From a virus: a stretch of 21,700 bases of DNA. Under the pieces are notes generated by a model, which saw nothing but the letters and a program-made list of their open reading frames with translations, searched no databases and was not told where the DNA came from. The position numbers and the translations under genes were made by a program. The DNA is taken from the IMG/VR virus record IMGVR_UViG_3300005617_000715, positions 1-21,700 of that record; one strand, 5' to 3'. Positions 14,436-21,700 of the stretch are shown one piece after another; positions within the stretch are counted from its first letter, which is position 1; every line of letters begins with the position of its first letter.

Positions 14436-15764
14436 ATGGGTAACAACACTGCCATCATCACGGACGCGGCGCAGACCGTCACACTGGAAAACATCAATAA
14501 CTTTGGTGCCGGTGTCTTTGCGCACACGACTCAAGATTATGCTCAGCACACCGAGATGCAGGTGTACCCAACGCCGTACGCCATTGGCTCGACCACGGTA
14601 ACTGGTGTTAACATCAATGTTAATGTATACCGCAAGCATGATACAGTTACCATCCACGATGCTGCCGGTAAAAAAGTAAAGGCGTTCACCTTTCAAAACT
14701 TTTACGGCTCACTGGTGACCAGCGACATCCAGTTTTACCAGAACTTCAATGGCAAATGGCACCCCTTTGGCCTTAAAGCTTTTTCGACAGATATTACCGG
14801 CGGCATTGTCGCGTCTGCTTCTCAGAACTACACCTTCACACTTGCATCGGATGATGGTTCGTTCCTTTTTATCGATGGGACGCAGGTCATTGACAACAGC
14901 GGGGAACACGGCATAAAAGCTAAAACGGGAACCATCTTCCTTGCGTCTGGGAACCATGTTTTCGAAGTTCAGTTCTTCGAAAATGGAGCCGGGCCAAGCG
15001 GTGTCAATCTCACGCTCCCCAATGGTGTCACGTATTTTACCCAGACTTTCACGACAACCAACATTGTTTCCACGCTGAGCCTTTATCTCGGTCTGACCTT
15101 CAACGGTTCGCTCACAGGATTCGCGTTGCCCATCAACGCCAGCGGAACCGACACCCGCGCAAGCTCGCCGCCTCTGATCGTGACGCAGCCCGCACAGACA
15201 GTGAATGCTGGCATTGGCGATATTGCGCAGTTTACTGTCGCGGTGCTATCCAACATCCCCGTGACCTACCAGTGGCAACGCAATGCTCCGGTGGCTTCAC
15301 CCACCCAGCAGACTCTGAAGCAGCAGGCCCAGACTCTTCAGACGGCCCTTATCGCTTTGCCGCTCAGCGGCTACAACACGCCTCAATCGACAAACAAAAC
15401 GCGTGCCCTGCAAATTGCCCAGCGACTGGTCAGCGAACTTCCCAGCAATCAAAACACCGCTCCACCATTTGGCGCGGTTACCGATGCGCAGGCGCTCATT
15501 CCGCTGGTTGCCGACGCCACAGTGTCGCAGGAAATCCAGACGCTGGTTACGGCTATTCAAACGAGCATCGCCCAAGCGACCGGCGCGGGCATTCCGTTCA
15601 CGGATATTCCCAATCAGACGAAGCCCCAGATCACGCTCACCAACGTGCAGACGAGCGATGCGGCTTCGTATCGCGTCATTGTCGCCAACGCCAACGGCAC
15701 CGTGGTCAGCAGTAATGGAACGTTGGTGGTGTCTGCGTTCAAACCAGCCAAGAAGCACAAATAA
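14436..15764 (+). CDS. PA14-like and split Ig-like surface protein, 442 aa
   Basis: Residues 83-200 resemble a PA14/GLEYA beta-barrel: KWHPFGLKAF, YTFTLASDDGSFLFIDGTQV, GEHGIKAKTGTIFLASGNHV, FEVQFFENGAGPSGVNL. The paired 'SDDGSFLFIDG' loop is the part that binds Ca2+ and glycan in the family. Residues 246-434 form one Ig-like domain whose halves (VTQPAQTVNAGIGDIAQFTV ... TYQWQRN and LTNVQTSDAASYRVIVANAN ... GTLVV) are parted by an Ala/Gln/Leu-rich helical insert (284-392). No signal peptide is seen, which fits a virion protein rather than an exported one. It is probably a decoration or host-adsorption protein. The gene ends with a basic KPAKKHK tail and its TAA overlaps the next ATG by one base (TAATG). 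Confidence 0.75.
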   Translation: MGNNTAIITDAAQTVTLENINNFGAGVFAHTTQDYAQHTEMQVYPTPYAIGSTTVTGVNINVNVYRKHDTVTIHDAAGKKVKAFTFQNFYGSLVTSDIQFYQNFNGKWHPFGLKAFSTDITGGIVASASQNYTFTLASDDGSFLFIDGTQVIDNSGEHGIKAKTGTIFLASGNHVFEVQFFENGAGPSGVNLTLPNGVTYFTQTFTTTNIVSTLSLYLGLTFNGSLTGFALPINASGTDTRASSPPLIVTQPAQTVNAGIGDIAQFTVAVLSNIPVTYQWQRNAPVASPTQQTLKQQAQTLQTALIALPLSGYNTPQSTNKTRALQIAQRLVSELPSNQNTAPPFGAVTDAQALIPLVADATVSQEIQTLVTAIQTSIAQATGAGIPFTDIPNQTKPQITLTNVQTSDAASYRVIVANANGTVVSSNGTLVVSAFKPAKKHK

Positions 15765-16723
15765 TGGCTCAGAAAAACGTCATCACTCAGACCTCGCTCA
15801 ACGACATCAAGCTCGTGTTGAATGATACTGCCGCGAATTTGACGCAGCATATCAACGACTCACTTTCGTTGGCGCACGGTATCAATCTTTGGCCCGGCTT
15901 TGTCGACGCCGACGGTAATGATTTCACGAAGTACCGAAACTCCAACGGTGACGTGGTGGGAAATTTCATTGTCACCTTTTACGTGGACGGAGTGATTTAT
16001 TATGCGCCCGCCAACCTGACTACGCTTCAACCTCAACCGCCAAGCAGCGGACAGATCACGCTTGCTTCAGAGAGCGTGGCTACGGTTTCAAGTGGCGCTT
16101 GGGTCACTGATTTTACGTCGCTCGCACTCCAAACCGCCACCGCCACAGAATCTGACGTGCTGCTTCCGCACACACGTTTGGGCCACTGGGAAGCCCACGG
16201 CGGCATGACCGTTGCCAACCGCAATACGTTCGACACCAACGGGAATCTGGTCGCACGCTTCGTGGTGCAGTTTCAATTTAGCGGTCAAGTATACGAGATT
16301 CCATGTGAGACCAGTATCAAGGGTGTCCCACAGCCAGTGAAATCCACGCTGTCTACAAACTATCTTTATTTTCCGTCGAGCCTCGGCAGCTTTACGAGCC
16401 AGCACCCGAGTGGATTTCCCATCCTGTGCACCGCTTCTGGCGGCACTGCACCGTATACATTTGGATGGTATTACCGAGAAGACGTTGATCCGGTGCAGTC
16501 GGGTGTCCTTCTGCCCGCCAGCGCCACGGACTTTCAAGACCCCGGCTACACGGTGAAAATCAGCTTCGTCACTTCGACGCTGTCACCTTTCAGCACGCTC
16601 ACGCTCACCAACATCCGCAACATCTCAGGCACCAACAAAAATCTGTTTTGGTACTGCAAAGTTACCGATTCACTGGGAGCCGAAGCCAACTCCGACCTCT
16701 TCCGAGTTCAATTCCACGGTTAA
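15764..16723 (+). CDS. Beta-rich virion-like protein with duplicated domain and C-terminal Ig-like part, 319 aa
   Basis: Residues 35-82 and 134-182 are diverged copies: NSNGDVVGNFIVTFYVDGVI and DTNGNLVARFVVQFQFSGQV align without gaps, each after a His-containing 'H..L..W' segment. Residues 195-318 look like an Ig or PKD-type domain (FPILCTASGGTAPYTFGWYY ... FWYCKVTDSLGAEANSDLFR). There is no signal peptide. Coupled to the PA14 gene by a one-base TAATG overlap, it is likely part of the same surface assembly. The TAA overlaps the convergent fibre gene stop by four bases (TTAA). The exact role is unknown. Confidence 0.75.
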   Translation: MAQKNVITQTSLNDIKLVLNDTAANLTQHINDSLSLAHGINLWPGFVDADGNDFTKYRNSNGDVVGNFIVTFYVDGVIYYAPANLTTLQPQPPSSGQITLASESVATVSSGAWVTDFTSLALQTATATESDVLLPHTRLGHWEAHGGMTVANRNTFDTNGNLVARFVVQFQFSGQVYEIPCETSIKGVPQPVKSTLSTNYLYFPSSLGSFTSQHPSGFPILCTASGGTAPYTFGWYYREDVDPVQSGVLLPASATDFQDPGYTVKISFVTSTLSPFSTLTLTNIRNISGTNKNLFWYCKVTDSLGAEANSDLFRVQFHG

Positions 16724-18126
16724 CCGTTCTGCGCGCCGAAGACGCTGATCTGAACTTTGACTGGGTTAGGATCAACCACCGTGATCACTACGTCCGACTG
16801 CGGCAACGACACTTTGTAGGTCGATACCGCGTGAGTATTGGTCACGGTTGCAGCGGTGGTTTGGAACGTGCCGAACGAGACGACTGGTGAACCTGTGCCT
16901 GAAGAGATGATTGTCTGGGCTCCCACGCTCACGTTTGAAATACTGGTGCCATTATCCTCGACGGTCACTTGAATGAGGGCGTTGCTGTAATTGAAAGCGG
17001 CCCCGTCGTTCGTATTCGGCAAACGGATAGTGCCGTGGCCCTTGAAATACAGCTTGGGACTTCCGAACAGCATGGCCAGCGTGTTACCTGCCGTGGTGCC
17101 GGATGAAATCGAAAACTCCGTAAGAGACAGAGTGGGGAACGTGCCACTAGCGCTGTACGTGCTGGTACCAATATAGCCATCATTCGTGTCGTTTCCTGCC
17201 ACGAAGTCAGCGCCAGTGATGAGCGTACCGTTGAGCGGATTGAAATCTATCACAGGAGCATTAAGGATGGCTCCCGGCGGCCCTTGCTGACCGACGCCAG
17301 TAGCGCCACCCATGGCTACAGTATTCCAAACCACGGTGTCGTCTGTCTGAGGATCATTGACGCCGATCTGAGCGGTGTTGGAAACTCGGCAGATGAACGA
17401 GGACGTAATGCTGCCGAACAGTGAGTAGCTCACCACATCATTCGGATTGTACGGGTTACCGTTTGTCCACGCACCCTGCCACACCATGCCCGGTGTTCCT
17501 GCGCCACCGGTGCCCGGAGGCCCCGCCGGGCCGGGCGGCCCTGTCATGCCGGGATTACCCTTCGGGCCTTCAATGATCGTTCCAACCAGCAGCGTGCCTT
17601 GCGCGCCGACAGGCCGAACAGTCAGCATGACACTGGCAGAAAGCTCCAAAGAAATCGGGCCGGTATTCTTGAGGGTAACAATGAACTCACCTGTCTGATA
17701 AAACTTCACACCGCCCGTAAACTCATTGGCTGTCGTGATGACATTGAGACCCGTGTTGTTACCAAAGCCCTGCGAATAATAGACGTTCAGCGTGATGTTC
17801 GTGGAAGAGGGTGTCGCGCTGATCGCAGCGTCCAGAACCCGCGACTCGAACCCCGGCGGAATGCGGTAATTGGTGACGATGACCTCTTCATTAGGCGGTA
17901 CGATCGTACGCACCATAGGAAGCGGCACAAACTGCTCCTGATTGTTCACGACCCCGATGACCTCATTCACCTTGTCGGCCAATTCGTTGTCGCGCTGAGC
18001 GAGATACCGGGTGGGATTGGCCAGTCCGGGCACGTCCACAGCGTCACCCGGAGAGAAGTGACGTACGTCGCCTTTGCCGTAATCGAGACCAGCCCCTGCG
18101 GGCAGGCTAACAGGTTTAATCGCCAT
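16720..18126 (-). CDS. Collagen-like tail or head fibre protein, 468 aa
   Basis: The N-terminal 175 residues (DKVNEVIGVVNNQEQFVPLP ... MVRTIVPPNEEVIVT) are a beta-rich attachment region. Residues 187-213 are nine uninterrupted Gly-x-y style triplets (GPKGNPGMTGPPGPAGPPG...), i.e. a collagen-like triple helix, with a shorter GxY run at 280-285. Residues 214-270 (VWQGAWTNGNPYNPNDVVSY ... SSFICRV ... VVWNTV) have the 'W.G.W..g..Y...DvV...F.C' pattern of small carbohydrate-binding domains in fibres. The rest (290-468) is a repetitive Ser/Thr/Asn-rich beta region typical of a fibre tip. Fibres of this kind are homotrimers that bind the host. It is last in the portal operon and 13 bp after the HU-like gene. 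No ribosome-binding site is visible. Confidence 0.85.
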   Translation of the reverse strand: MAIKPVSLPAGAGLDYGKGDVRHFSPGDAVDVPGLANPTRYLAQRDNELADKVNEVIGVVNNQEQFVPLPMVRTIVPPNEEVIVTNYRIPPGFESRVLDAAISATPSSTNITLNVYYSQGFGNNTGLNVITTANEFTGGVKFYQTGEFIVTLKNTGPISLELSASVMLTVRPVGAQGTLLVGTIIEGPKGNPGMTGPPGPAGPPGTGGAGTPGMVWQGAWTNGNPYNPNDVVSYSLFGSITSSFICRVSNTAQIGVNDPQTDDTVVWNTVAMGGATGVGQQGPPGAILNAPVIDFNPLNGTLITGADFVAGNDTNDGYIGTSTYSASGTFPTLSLTEFSISSGTTAGNTLAMLFGSPKLYFKGHGTIRLPNTNDGAAFNYSNALIQVTVEDNGTSISNVSVGAQTIISSGTGSPVVSFGTFQTTAATVTNTHAVSTYKVSLPQSDVVITVVDPNPVKVQISVFGAQNG

Positions 18127-18139
18127 GATGTAACTATCG

Positions 18140-18499
18140 TCAGCTTTGCGGGAAGTCCATGAACCACTTTAATTGGTGGGACTGCACGAAGCTGTCAAAA
18201 AGGTTGAATTTGAAAGTGTAGCGGCCATCGACAAAATATGTCCGATGAACGCCTGTCTCGACGGTCTGGCCCTTGCCGCGTCGAAAGTGCATGTTGATCT
18301 CCCGCGCAGGCTTCCAGATGGGAGTGATCGCACCGACTTTGCCGATCCTGATCTTGCTGCCCGTAACCACGCCGTCTTCAAACGTACGGCACATCACTTC
18401 GTATACGCGGCAGGCTTCCGAGTATGTGAGCCCGGCTTCGGACATGAAGCGCGTCACGAATGAGCGCCGGTCGATAGTGGCATTCCCGTCTGAATTCAT
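18140..18499 (-). CDS. HU/IHF-like DNA-binding protein, 119 aa
   Basis: The N-terminal half (FVTRFMSEAGLTYSEACRVY, then EVMCRTFEDGVVTGSKIRIG) has the HU order: two helices, then 'fedgv..G.kirIgkvGai', followed by a basic arm segment (KPAREINMHFRRGKGQTVET) and a C-terminal strand/helix (RTYFVDGRYTFKFNLFDSF). HU family proteins bend DNA as dimers. At 119 residues it is longer than bacterial HU (about 90). The gene overlaps the preceding baseplate gene as ATGA, an unusual place for a nucleoid-type protein; it could act in packaging or be carried in the virion. Assignment is moderate because key arm residues such as the HU proline are not clearly identified. Confidence 0.55.
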   Translation of the reverse strand: MNSDGNATIDRRSFVTRFMSEAGLTYSEACRVYEVMCRTFEDGVVTGSKIRIGKVGAITPIWKPAREINMHFRRGKGQTVETGVHRTYFVDGRYTFKFNLFDSFVQSHQLKWFMDFPQS

Positions 18500-19230
18500 G
18501 GTTGGAAGATCAAGTTCGTGGAAAATCCGGTTTGACTGAGTTTGGAAATAAAAGCGGCAGTGACCACCACCGACTTATTCTCCCGGCGATCCACGCTAAT
18601 GGACTGCAAAACAACGCGAGGCTCCCACGCCGTGACAGCGTCAACAATCTCTTGTTGGATCATGCTCTCGATGCCAGCCACGTTTTGCTGAAAGATGATC
18701 TGGCGCAAAGTCGTGCCGTACTCAGGCAGCATCAGGCGTTCACCTTTGTTGGTCATCAGCAGCATTTTGAGCGACGACACGAGAATGTTGATGTCGGTTG
18801 AAGTAGTGAAATCCCACTGTTCAGCATTCGGTGTTCCTTCGTCCTTCGGAAGGATGGGGCCGATCAGAACATTGGCAGGAGGCGCTTGCAGCCCGCTTGG
18901 GATCACCGTGACGAAGTAGTTCACTTCCACAACCGATGGAGCGGGCGCGACAAAGTTCTGGCCCACCACGCTGATAAAGTAATCACCCGGCAGCAGCGAT
19001 TTGGTGGTCTCGATGGCGAGGGTACCGGTACCGGAATAAACTACTGGGCGCGATCCGTCATGCCAGTCCACGGTGCCGTTGATGTAAGCGTGGGGAAGCG
19101 TTGGATCATTTTCCTCCACCATCACATTGATCTTAAAAGGCGCGCCCGTTGGAGCCGACGCCAGCAGTTTTGAATCTGCCGGTGGCGAATACAACAGGTT
19201 ATTACCTTGAAAATCAGTAATCGTGAGCAT
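18496..19230 (-). CDS. Baseplate wedge protein, gp25/W-like with N-terminal beta domain
   Basis: Residues 135-244 match the GPW/gp25 family: NILVSSLKMLLMTNKGERLM (148-167), LPEYGTTLRQIIFQQNV, then SMIQQEIVDAVTAWEPRVVL and a closing pair of strands. In T4 gp25 joins the baseplate wedge to sheath assembly. The family is usually about 110-140 residues; here 110 extra N-terminal residues (APFKINVMVEENDPTLPHAY ... PGDYFISVVGQNF) look like an Ig or PKD-type beta sandwich. The gene lies six bases after the portal stop and overlaps the HU-like gene by ATGA. The fusion is intact with no frameshift. It indicates a contractile tail. Confidence 0.85.
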   Translation of the reverse strand: MLTITDFQGNNLLYSPPADSKLLASAPTGAPFKINVMVEENDPTLPHAYINGTVDWHDGSRPVVYSGTGTLAIETTKSLLPGDYFISVVGQNFVAPAPSVVEVNYFVTVIPSGLQAPPANVLIGPILPKDEGTPNAEQWDFTTSTDINILVSSLKMLLMTNKGERLMLPEYGTTLRQIIFQQNVAGIESMIQQEIVDAVTAWEPRVVLQSISVDRRENKSVVVTAAFISKLSQTGFSTNLIFQP

Positions 19231-19236
19231 GATGTT

Positions 19237-21165
19237 TTACCTTACCCAGCGACGGTAATACGGCTCCGGTTGAATCTCTGTCGGCGTGCTCTCAGTGATC
19301 GGTTCGTCCTCAAATTTCTTGCCGACCGCTTCATGCAGCATCTTGGTGATAACACCACCAACGTGTTTCCGGCTGCCGCTGCTCTCAGCATTGCGCTTCA
19401 GTTCAAACGGGTGTTTACCGAAGCTGGACACAACCACGTCGAGTTCCTTGAGCGGTTGAGGCTGGAGCACTTCGGTGAACTTCATTCGGCGCTGGCCGTG
19501 AGTGCGATCTGGTAGGCGTTTGTATACGCACTCACGCAACGCTCTCAGCTTGGCTTTGCCGTGCGGCGTGTTCAGTAGCTCATCAACCTCACGGATCAAC
19601 TTGTACTCGAAAGGTGCAGGCTGCTTGCTTTCCTGCTGTTGCTGGTCAATTTCGCCGGGGAGCGCCGTGATGAAAACGTTCACCACATCGTCGGGCAGGT
19701 GCATGTAGCGCTTGAAGATGGTTTCGATCCACGCCTCTTTGGGCAAGCGGTATTTGTCCATCACGTCCGCGAGGATGTCGAGCACTTGTGCCTGTGACTG
19801 GAGCATTTCCAGCTTCATCTGCTCTTCCAAGCTGCCGATGGGTGGCATCATGGCCTTGATGTCCAACTGCTCGATGTTCTTGCCCTTCAGCACGGCGTGG
19901 AAGTAAGCCAGCCACTGGTACGTGTTGATGATCGGACGACGAATGGACTTGATCTTGCGGAGAAAGCGGATGTCCTGAGCAAGCAGGGCTTTGCCCGAGG
20001 GAGCTTCGCCACCCTCTTTATTGGCACCGCCACCGCCGAACCACGACCGGGGCATACCAATGATCGAATAAAACAGATCGGTCAAAAGTTCGATGTCGTA
20101 TACATCAGGCACGTCCGGGGTGCCGGGCAGCTTCTCGATGGCGTTTTGGAAGCCTTTCGGCTGCGCGAGGTAAATGATCGTGTCCAGCGCCATCGCGTTG
20201 TAATAGCTCGTGAAATCCGAGGCGCTGTTGAATTTGTCCGGGTCTCCCTGCTGGCCGAAGGAGAGCTTGCTGCGCAGGGCCTGCCGCCAACGCTGCACGG
20301 TCTTCATCTGCTCGATGGGCGGTTGCTCCTGAACGTCGATGTTGATGGCGTAGCGATCCGGCTGCACCTGAGCACGAAAAACGACCATTTGATCGATTGC
20401 CAACCGAAGTTTCTTGTAAATTCCGTCCGCTTCCGCAAAAATGGGTTCACCGTGCTCGCTGATGCGCATACGGAACATGCGCCGGAAGTGCATAAAATCC
20501 CATGGGTACCAGAGTTCCTCCAATGACTGACCGTTGTTCATCGAGATACGCTCGACGGGCGTCTGATTATCGGGCATTACGAACACATCTTCCTTGTTCG
20601 GCTTATGCCCGGCCCAGCGGTAACCGATCACCTTACGATTACGCTCCAGCCAATACCGGCGCATCTCCGTCGGGTGAATGAAGGAAAGACCCAATACGCC
20701 CTCGACCGGAGCATACTCTATTTTTTCAAAGTGATTACCCAGCGCTGCGATATGCCACACCTGCGATGGAAGGATTTGTTCGACTTCAAGCCGAACCAGC
20801 ATGTCGTTCAACTCCTCCTCAAACGCCTGATCGTTGCACTGATACCAGAGCGTGCCCGGAGAATTGGCATCCGTCTGAGTGGCTTCGTCTACAATTTCCA
20901 CCAAAGCTGCTGCAATCAAATCCCACGTCGACATTTCGTCCCACAAGGTCAGCATCGCGTCGAACGTGGTCGGACGCTTCATGACCGTGTTGTACTTCGT
21001 CCAAATGTCAGGATCGGCTACACGGCCCGCCTGCTGAAATTCGTTCCACAACTGCTGATCTGCATTGGGCGTATTGGCGCGAGGAACCAGAGAGCCGGTG
21101 CGGACGCCACTGGTGCCGATCAGCCCGGCATACTTCATCAGTGCGTTTATGGGAGTTTGAGCCAT
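19237..21165 (-). CDS. Portal protein, T4 gp20-like, 642 aa
   Basis: The order and signatures fit the T4-type portal: N-terminal MYTFDAML-like segment TTFDAMLTLWDEMSTWDLIA (67-86), the wing region with EPIFAEADGIYKKLRLAIDQ (240-259), VFRAQVQPDRYAINIDVQEQ (262-281), and the helical stem and clip around IYLAQPKGFQNAIEKLPGTP and LLTDLFYSIIGMPRSWFGGG (360-380). A basic helix follows (LLAQDIRFLRKIKSIRR, 394-410). At 642 residues it is longer than T4 gp20 (about 520), mostly by a C-terminal extension (LLNTPHGKAKLRALRECVYK ... PYYRRWVR). Twelve subunits form the DNA gate at the head vertex. No ribosome-binding site precedes ATG 21165. It is the first gene of the structural operon. Confidence 0.9.
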   Translation of the reverse strand: MAQTPINALMKYAGLIGTSGVRTGSLVPRANTPNADQQLWNEFQQAGRVADPDIWTKYNTVMKRPTTFDAMLTLWDEMSTWDLIAAALVEIVDEATQTDANSPGTLWYQCNDQAFEEELNDMLVRLEVEQILPSQVWHIAALGNHFEKIEYAPVEGVLGLSFIHPTEMRRYWLERNRKVIGYRWAGHKPNKEDVFVMPDNQTPVERISMNNGQSLEELWYPWDFMHFRRMFRMRISEHGEPIFAEADGIYKKLRLAIDQMVVFRAQVQPDRYAINIDVQEQPPIEQMKTVQRWRQALRSKLSFGQQGDPDKFNSASDFTSYYNAMALDTIIYLAQPKGFQNAIEKLPGTPDVPDVYDIELLTDLFYSIIGMPRSWFGGGGANKEGGEAPSGKALLAQDIRFLRKIKSIRRPIINTYQWLAYFHAVLKGKNIEQLDIKAMMPPIGSLEEQMKLEMLQSQAQVLDILADVMDKYRLPKEAWIETIFKRYMHLPDDVVNVFITALPGEIDQQQQESKQPAPFEYKLIREVDELLNTPHGKAKLRALRECVYKRLPDRTHGQRRMKFTEVLQPQPLKELDVVVSSFGKHPFELKRNAESSGSRKHVGGVITKMLHEAVGKKFEDEPITESTPTEIQPEPYYRRWVR

Positions 21166-21253
21166 ATTATTTTATTAACTACCGCTGGTGGCGGCTATAC
21201 AGAAAGAACCATTTTACCGACTTGGATTTACAAAAATTCAGTTCTTCCAAAAC
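21166..21253. promoter_or_regulatory. Divergent intergenic region before the portal operon
   Basis: This 88-bp gap lies between the portal start (21165) and the ATG at 21254. The portal side is very AT-rich (21164-21178). Next to it is a short GC-rich hairpin-capable stretch, CCGC then GCGG, at 21182-21194. It is the best place in the right half for a divergent promoter pair, but I cannot assign -35 or -10 boxes safely. A GTG at 21188 would lengthen the plus-strand gene and is not favoured. Confidence 0.4.
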
Positions 21254-21502
21254 ATGGCTAAAAATACAGCAGTTAAAGAAAAGACGACGACCAACCGTCC
21301 GACCGTTATTTCCTTCCGCATCACCGATGATCAGGAAGGTGAGTTGGCCAAAATTCGCAATCGTGAAAAACCGATGGGCGTCGATTCCACACGTCAGCTA
21401 TGCCGCAAACTCGTGGTTGATTTCCTTGCCGGGCGCTTGGCTTACAACGATCCGCTCGACATGAAGGCCGACCTCGAACTGCATCCTCGCCCGAAGCGCT
21501 AA
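21254..21502 (+). CDS. Small possible ribbon-helix-helix protein, 82 aa
   Basis: From ATG 21254 the product is basic at the start (MAKNTAVKEKTTTNRP), then has a strand (TVISFRITDDQEGELAKI) and two helices (TRQLCRKLVVDFLAGRLAY). This 'SFRIxDxE...L' strand followed by helices is the pattern of small ribbon-helix-helix proteins, which bind operators as dimers. I chose 21254 over GTG 21188 because the extra residues (AAIQKEPFYRLG) have no ribosome-binding site and the folded part begins later. The TAA overlaps the convergent gene stop by four bases (CTAA). It could regulate the divergent portal operon; that is inference. Confidence 0.55.
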   Translation: MAKNTAVKEKTTTNRPTVISFRITDDQEGELAKIRNREKPMGVDSTRQLCRKLVVDFLAGRLAYNDPLDMKADLELHPRPKR

Positions 21503-21700
21503 CAGCGTTTCCACGCCTTCGTAGCCGGATTCAGTTTGAACCTGACTTCGGCCAAAGACGTGTGCGTTGACTCGTGGTCGTAGATTTTGGTGGGAACACG
21601 GCACTGTATACAGTCCGTGGAAACAGACTCAACGACCACCAGTGCAGGATCGAGTATTTCGTCCTGCGCTTTGCAGAACTGCTGAACCGCTTCGCTTAAA
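21499..21700 (-). CDS. Partial hypothetical protein (C-terminal 66 aa)
   Basis: A minus-strand frame is open from the right edge to TAG at 21501-21499. It encodes LSEAVQQFCKAQDEILDPAL, then VVVESVSTDCIQCRVPTKIY ... FKLNPATKAWKRC. A C-x2-C (CIQC) might be half of a metal site, with other cysteines beyond the window. The N-terminus lies outside, so nothing can be said of the start or domains. Codon use and the stop overlapping the neighbouring gene by four bases support it being real. A perfect 12-bp palindrome, ACTGTATACAGT, lies at 21603-21614 inside it. Confidence 0.6.
   Translation of the reverse strand, partial: LSEAVQQFCKAQDEILDPALVVVESVSTDCIQCRVPTKIYDHESTHTSLAEVRFKLNPATKAWKRC

Larger units (their letters stand above)
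883..21611. repeat. Dispersed GTATAC palindrome, 24 copies
   Basis: Copies start at 883, 1342, 1847, 2405, 7423, 7653, 8194, 8312, 10153, 10746, 10843, 11593, 11901, 12053, 12865, 14424, 14625, 16289, 16453, 18401, 19522, 20098 and 21606, plus one more not re-placed here. At 53% GC, about five are expected. They occur in several reading frames (Val-Tyr, Tyr-Thr, Ile-x) and in intergenic DNA (11901, 14424). None was seen between 2411 and 7422. I counted by eye, so the total may be off by one or two. Confidence 0.55.

Noticed and set aside
14436-15764. PA14 protein as a secreted toxin
   Set aside because: No signal peptide or catalytic domain is present. The context is virion structural genes, so a surface or adsorption role is more likely.
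21182-21194. GC-rich short inverted repeat as a terminator
   Set aside because: The stem is only four base pairs, there is no T-run, and it lies in a divergent region where a terminator is not expected.
1-21700. tRNA, rRNA, CRISPR array, insertion sequence or integrase
   Set aside because: No cloverleaf-like or repeat-spacer pattern and no transposase or recombinase motif was seen on either strand. A tRNA scan would be needed to be certain.

Overview
The window is a gene-dense segment (about 53% GC by eye) of a tailed bacteriophage genome, probably a contractile-tailed (myovirus) phage. It carries a T4 gp20-type portal, a baseplate protein with a gp25-like domain, a collagen-like fibre, a UvsW-like SF2 helicase and a replication initiator-like gene. 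I saw no tRNA, rRNA, CRISPR array, insertion sequence or integrase. The host cannot be read directly. The Ig-like and PA14 domains and the general style fit an environmental Gram-negative host, possibly of the Planctomycetes-Verrucomicrobia group, but that is weak inference.

Layout from the left. Positions 1-5778 (minus) are one open reading frame of at least 1,926 codons that runs off the left edge. It encodes a giant multidomain ('polyvalent') phage protein with seven diverged copies of a roughly 75-residue module that opens with a DPDxVDPxxYL motif, plus a 2H-phosphoesterase domain near its visible C-terminal end. Upstream in the same operon lie a small unknown gene (5780-6148) and a winged-helix replication initiator-like gene (6145-7122). 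The middle of that initiator gene holds four 16-bp dyad repeats followed by an AT-rich stretch, arranged like the lambda origin inside gene O. Two small plus-strand genes (7138-7592), the second a small membrane protein, diverge from the initiator.

Positions 7589-13844 (minus) form a compact row of overlapping genes. In transcription order these are an unknown gene, a GT9-like glycosyltransferase with an embedded zinc ribbon, an unknown 279-aa gene, four small unknowns and a GNAT acetyltransferase, and finally the UvsW-like helicase. Positions 13879-16723 (plus) hold a Pro/Glu-rich protein and two beta-rich surface proteins (PA14 plus split Ig; duplicated domain plus Ig-like), which are candidate virion decoration or adsorption proteins. 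Positions 16720-21165 (minus) are the structural operon: portal, gp25-domain baseplate protein, HU/IHF-like protein, collagen-like fibre. The right edge has a small plus-strand gene with a possible ribbon-helix-helix fold and the C-terminal end of another minus-strand gene.

The genome is tightly packed. All three convergent gene pairs overlap by exactly four bases (YTAA), divergent starts are 15 or 34 bp apart at two of three places, and many co-directional genes overlap at ATGA or GTGA. The palindrome GTATAC occurs 24 times, about five times the number expected by chance.
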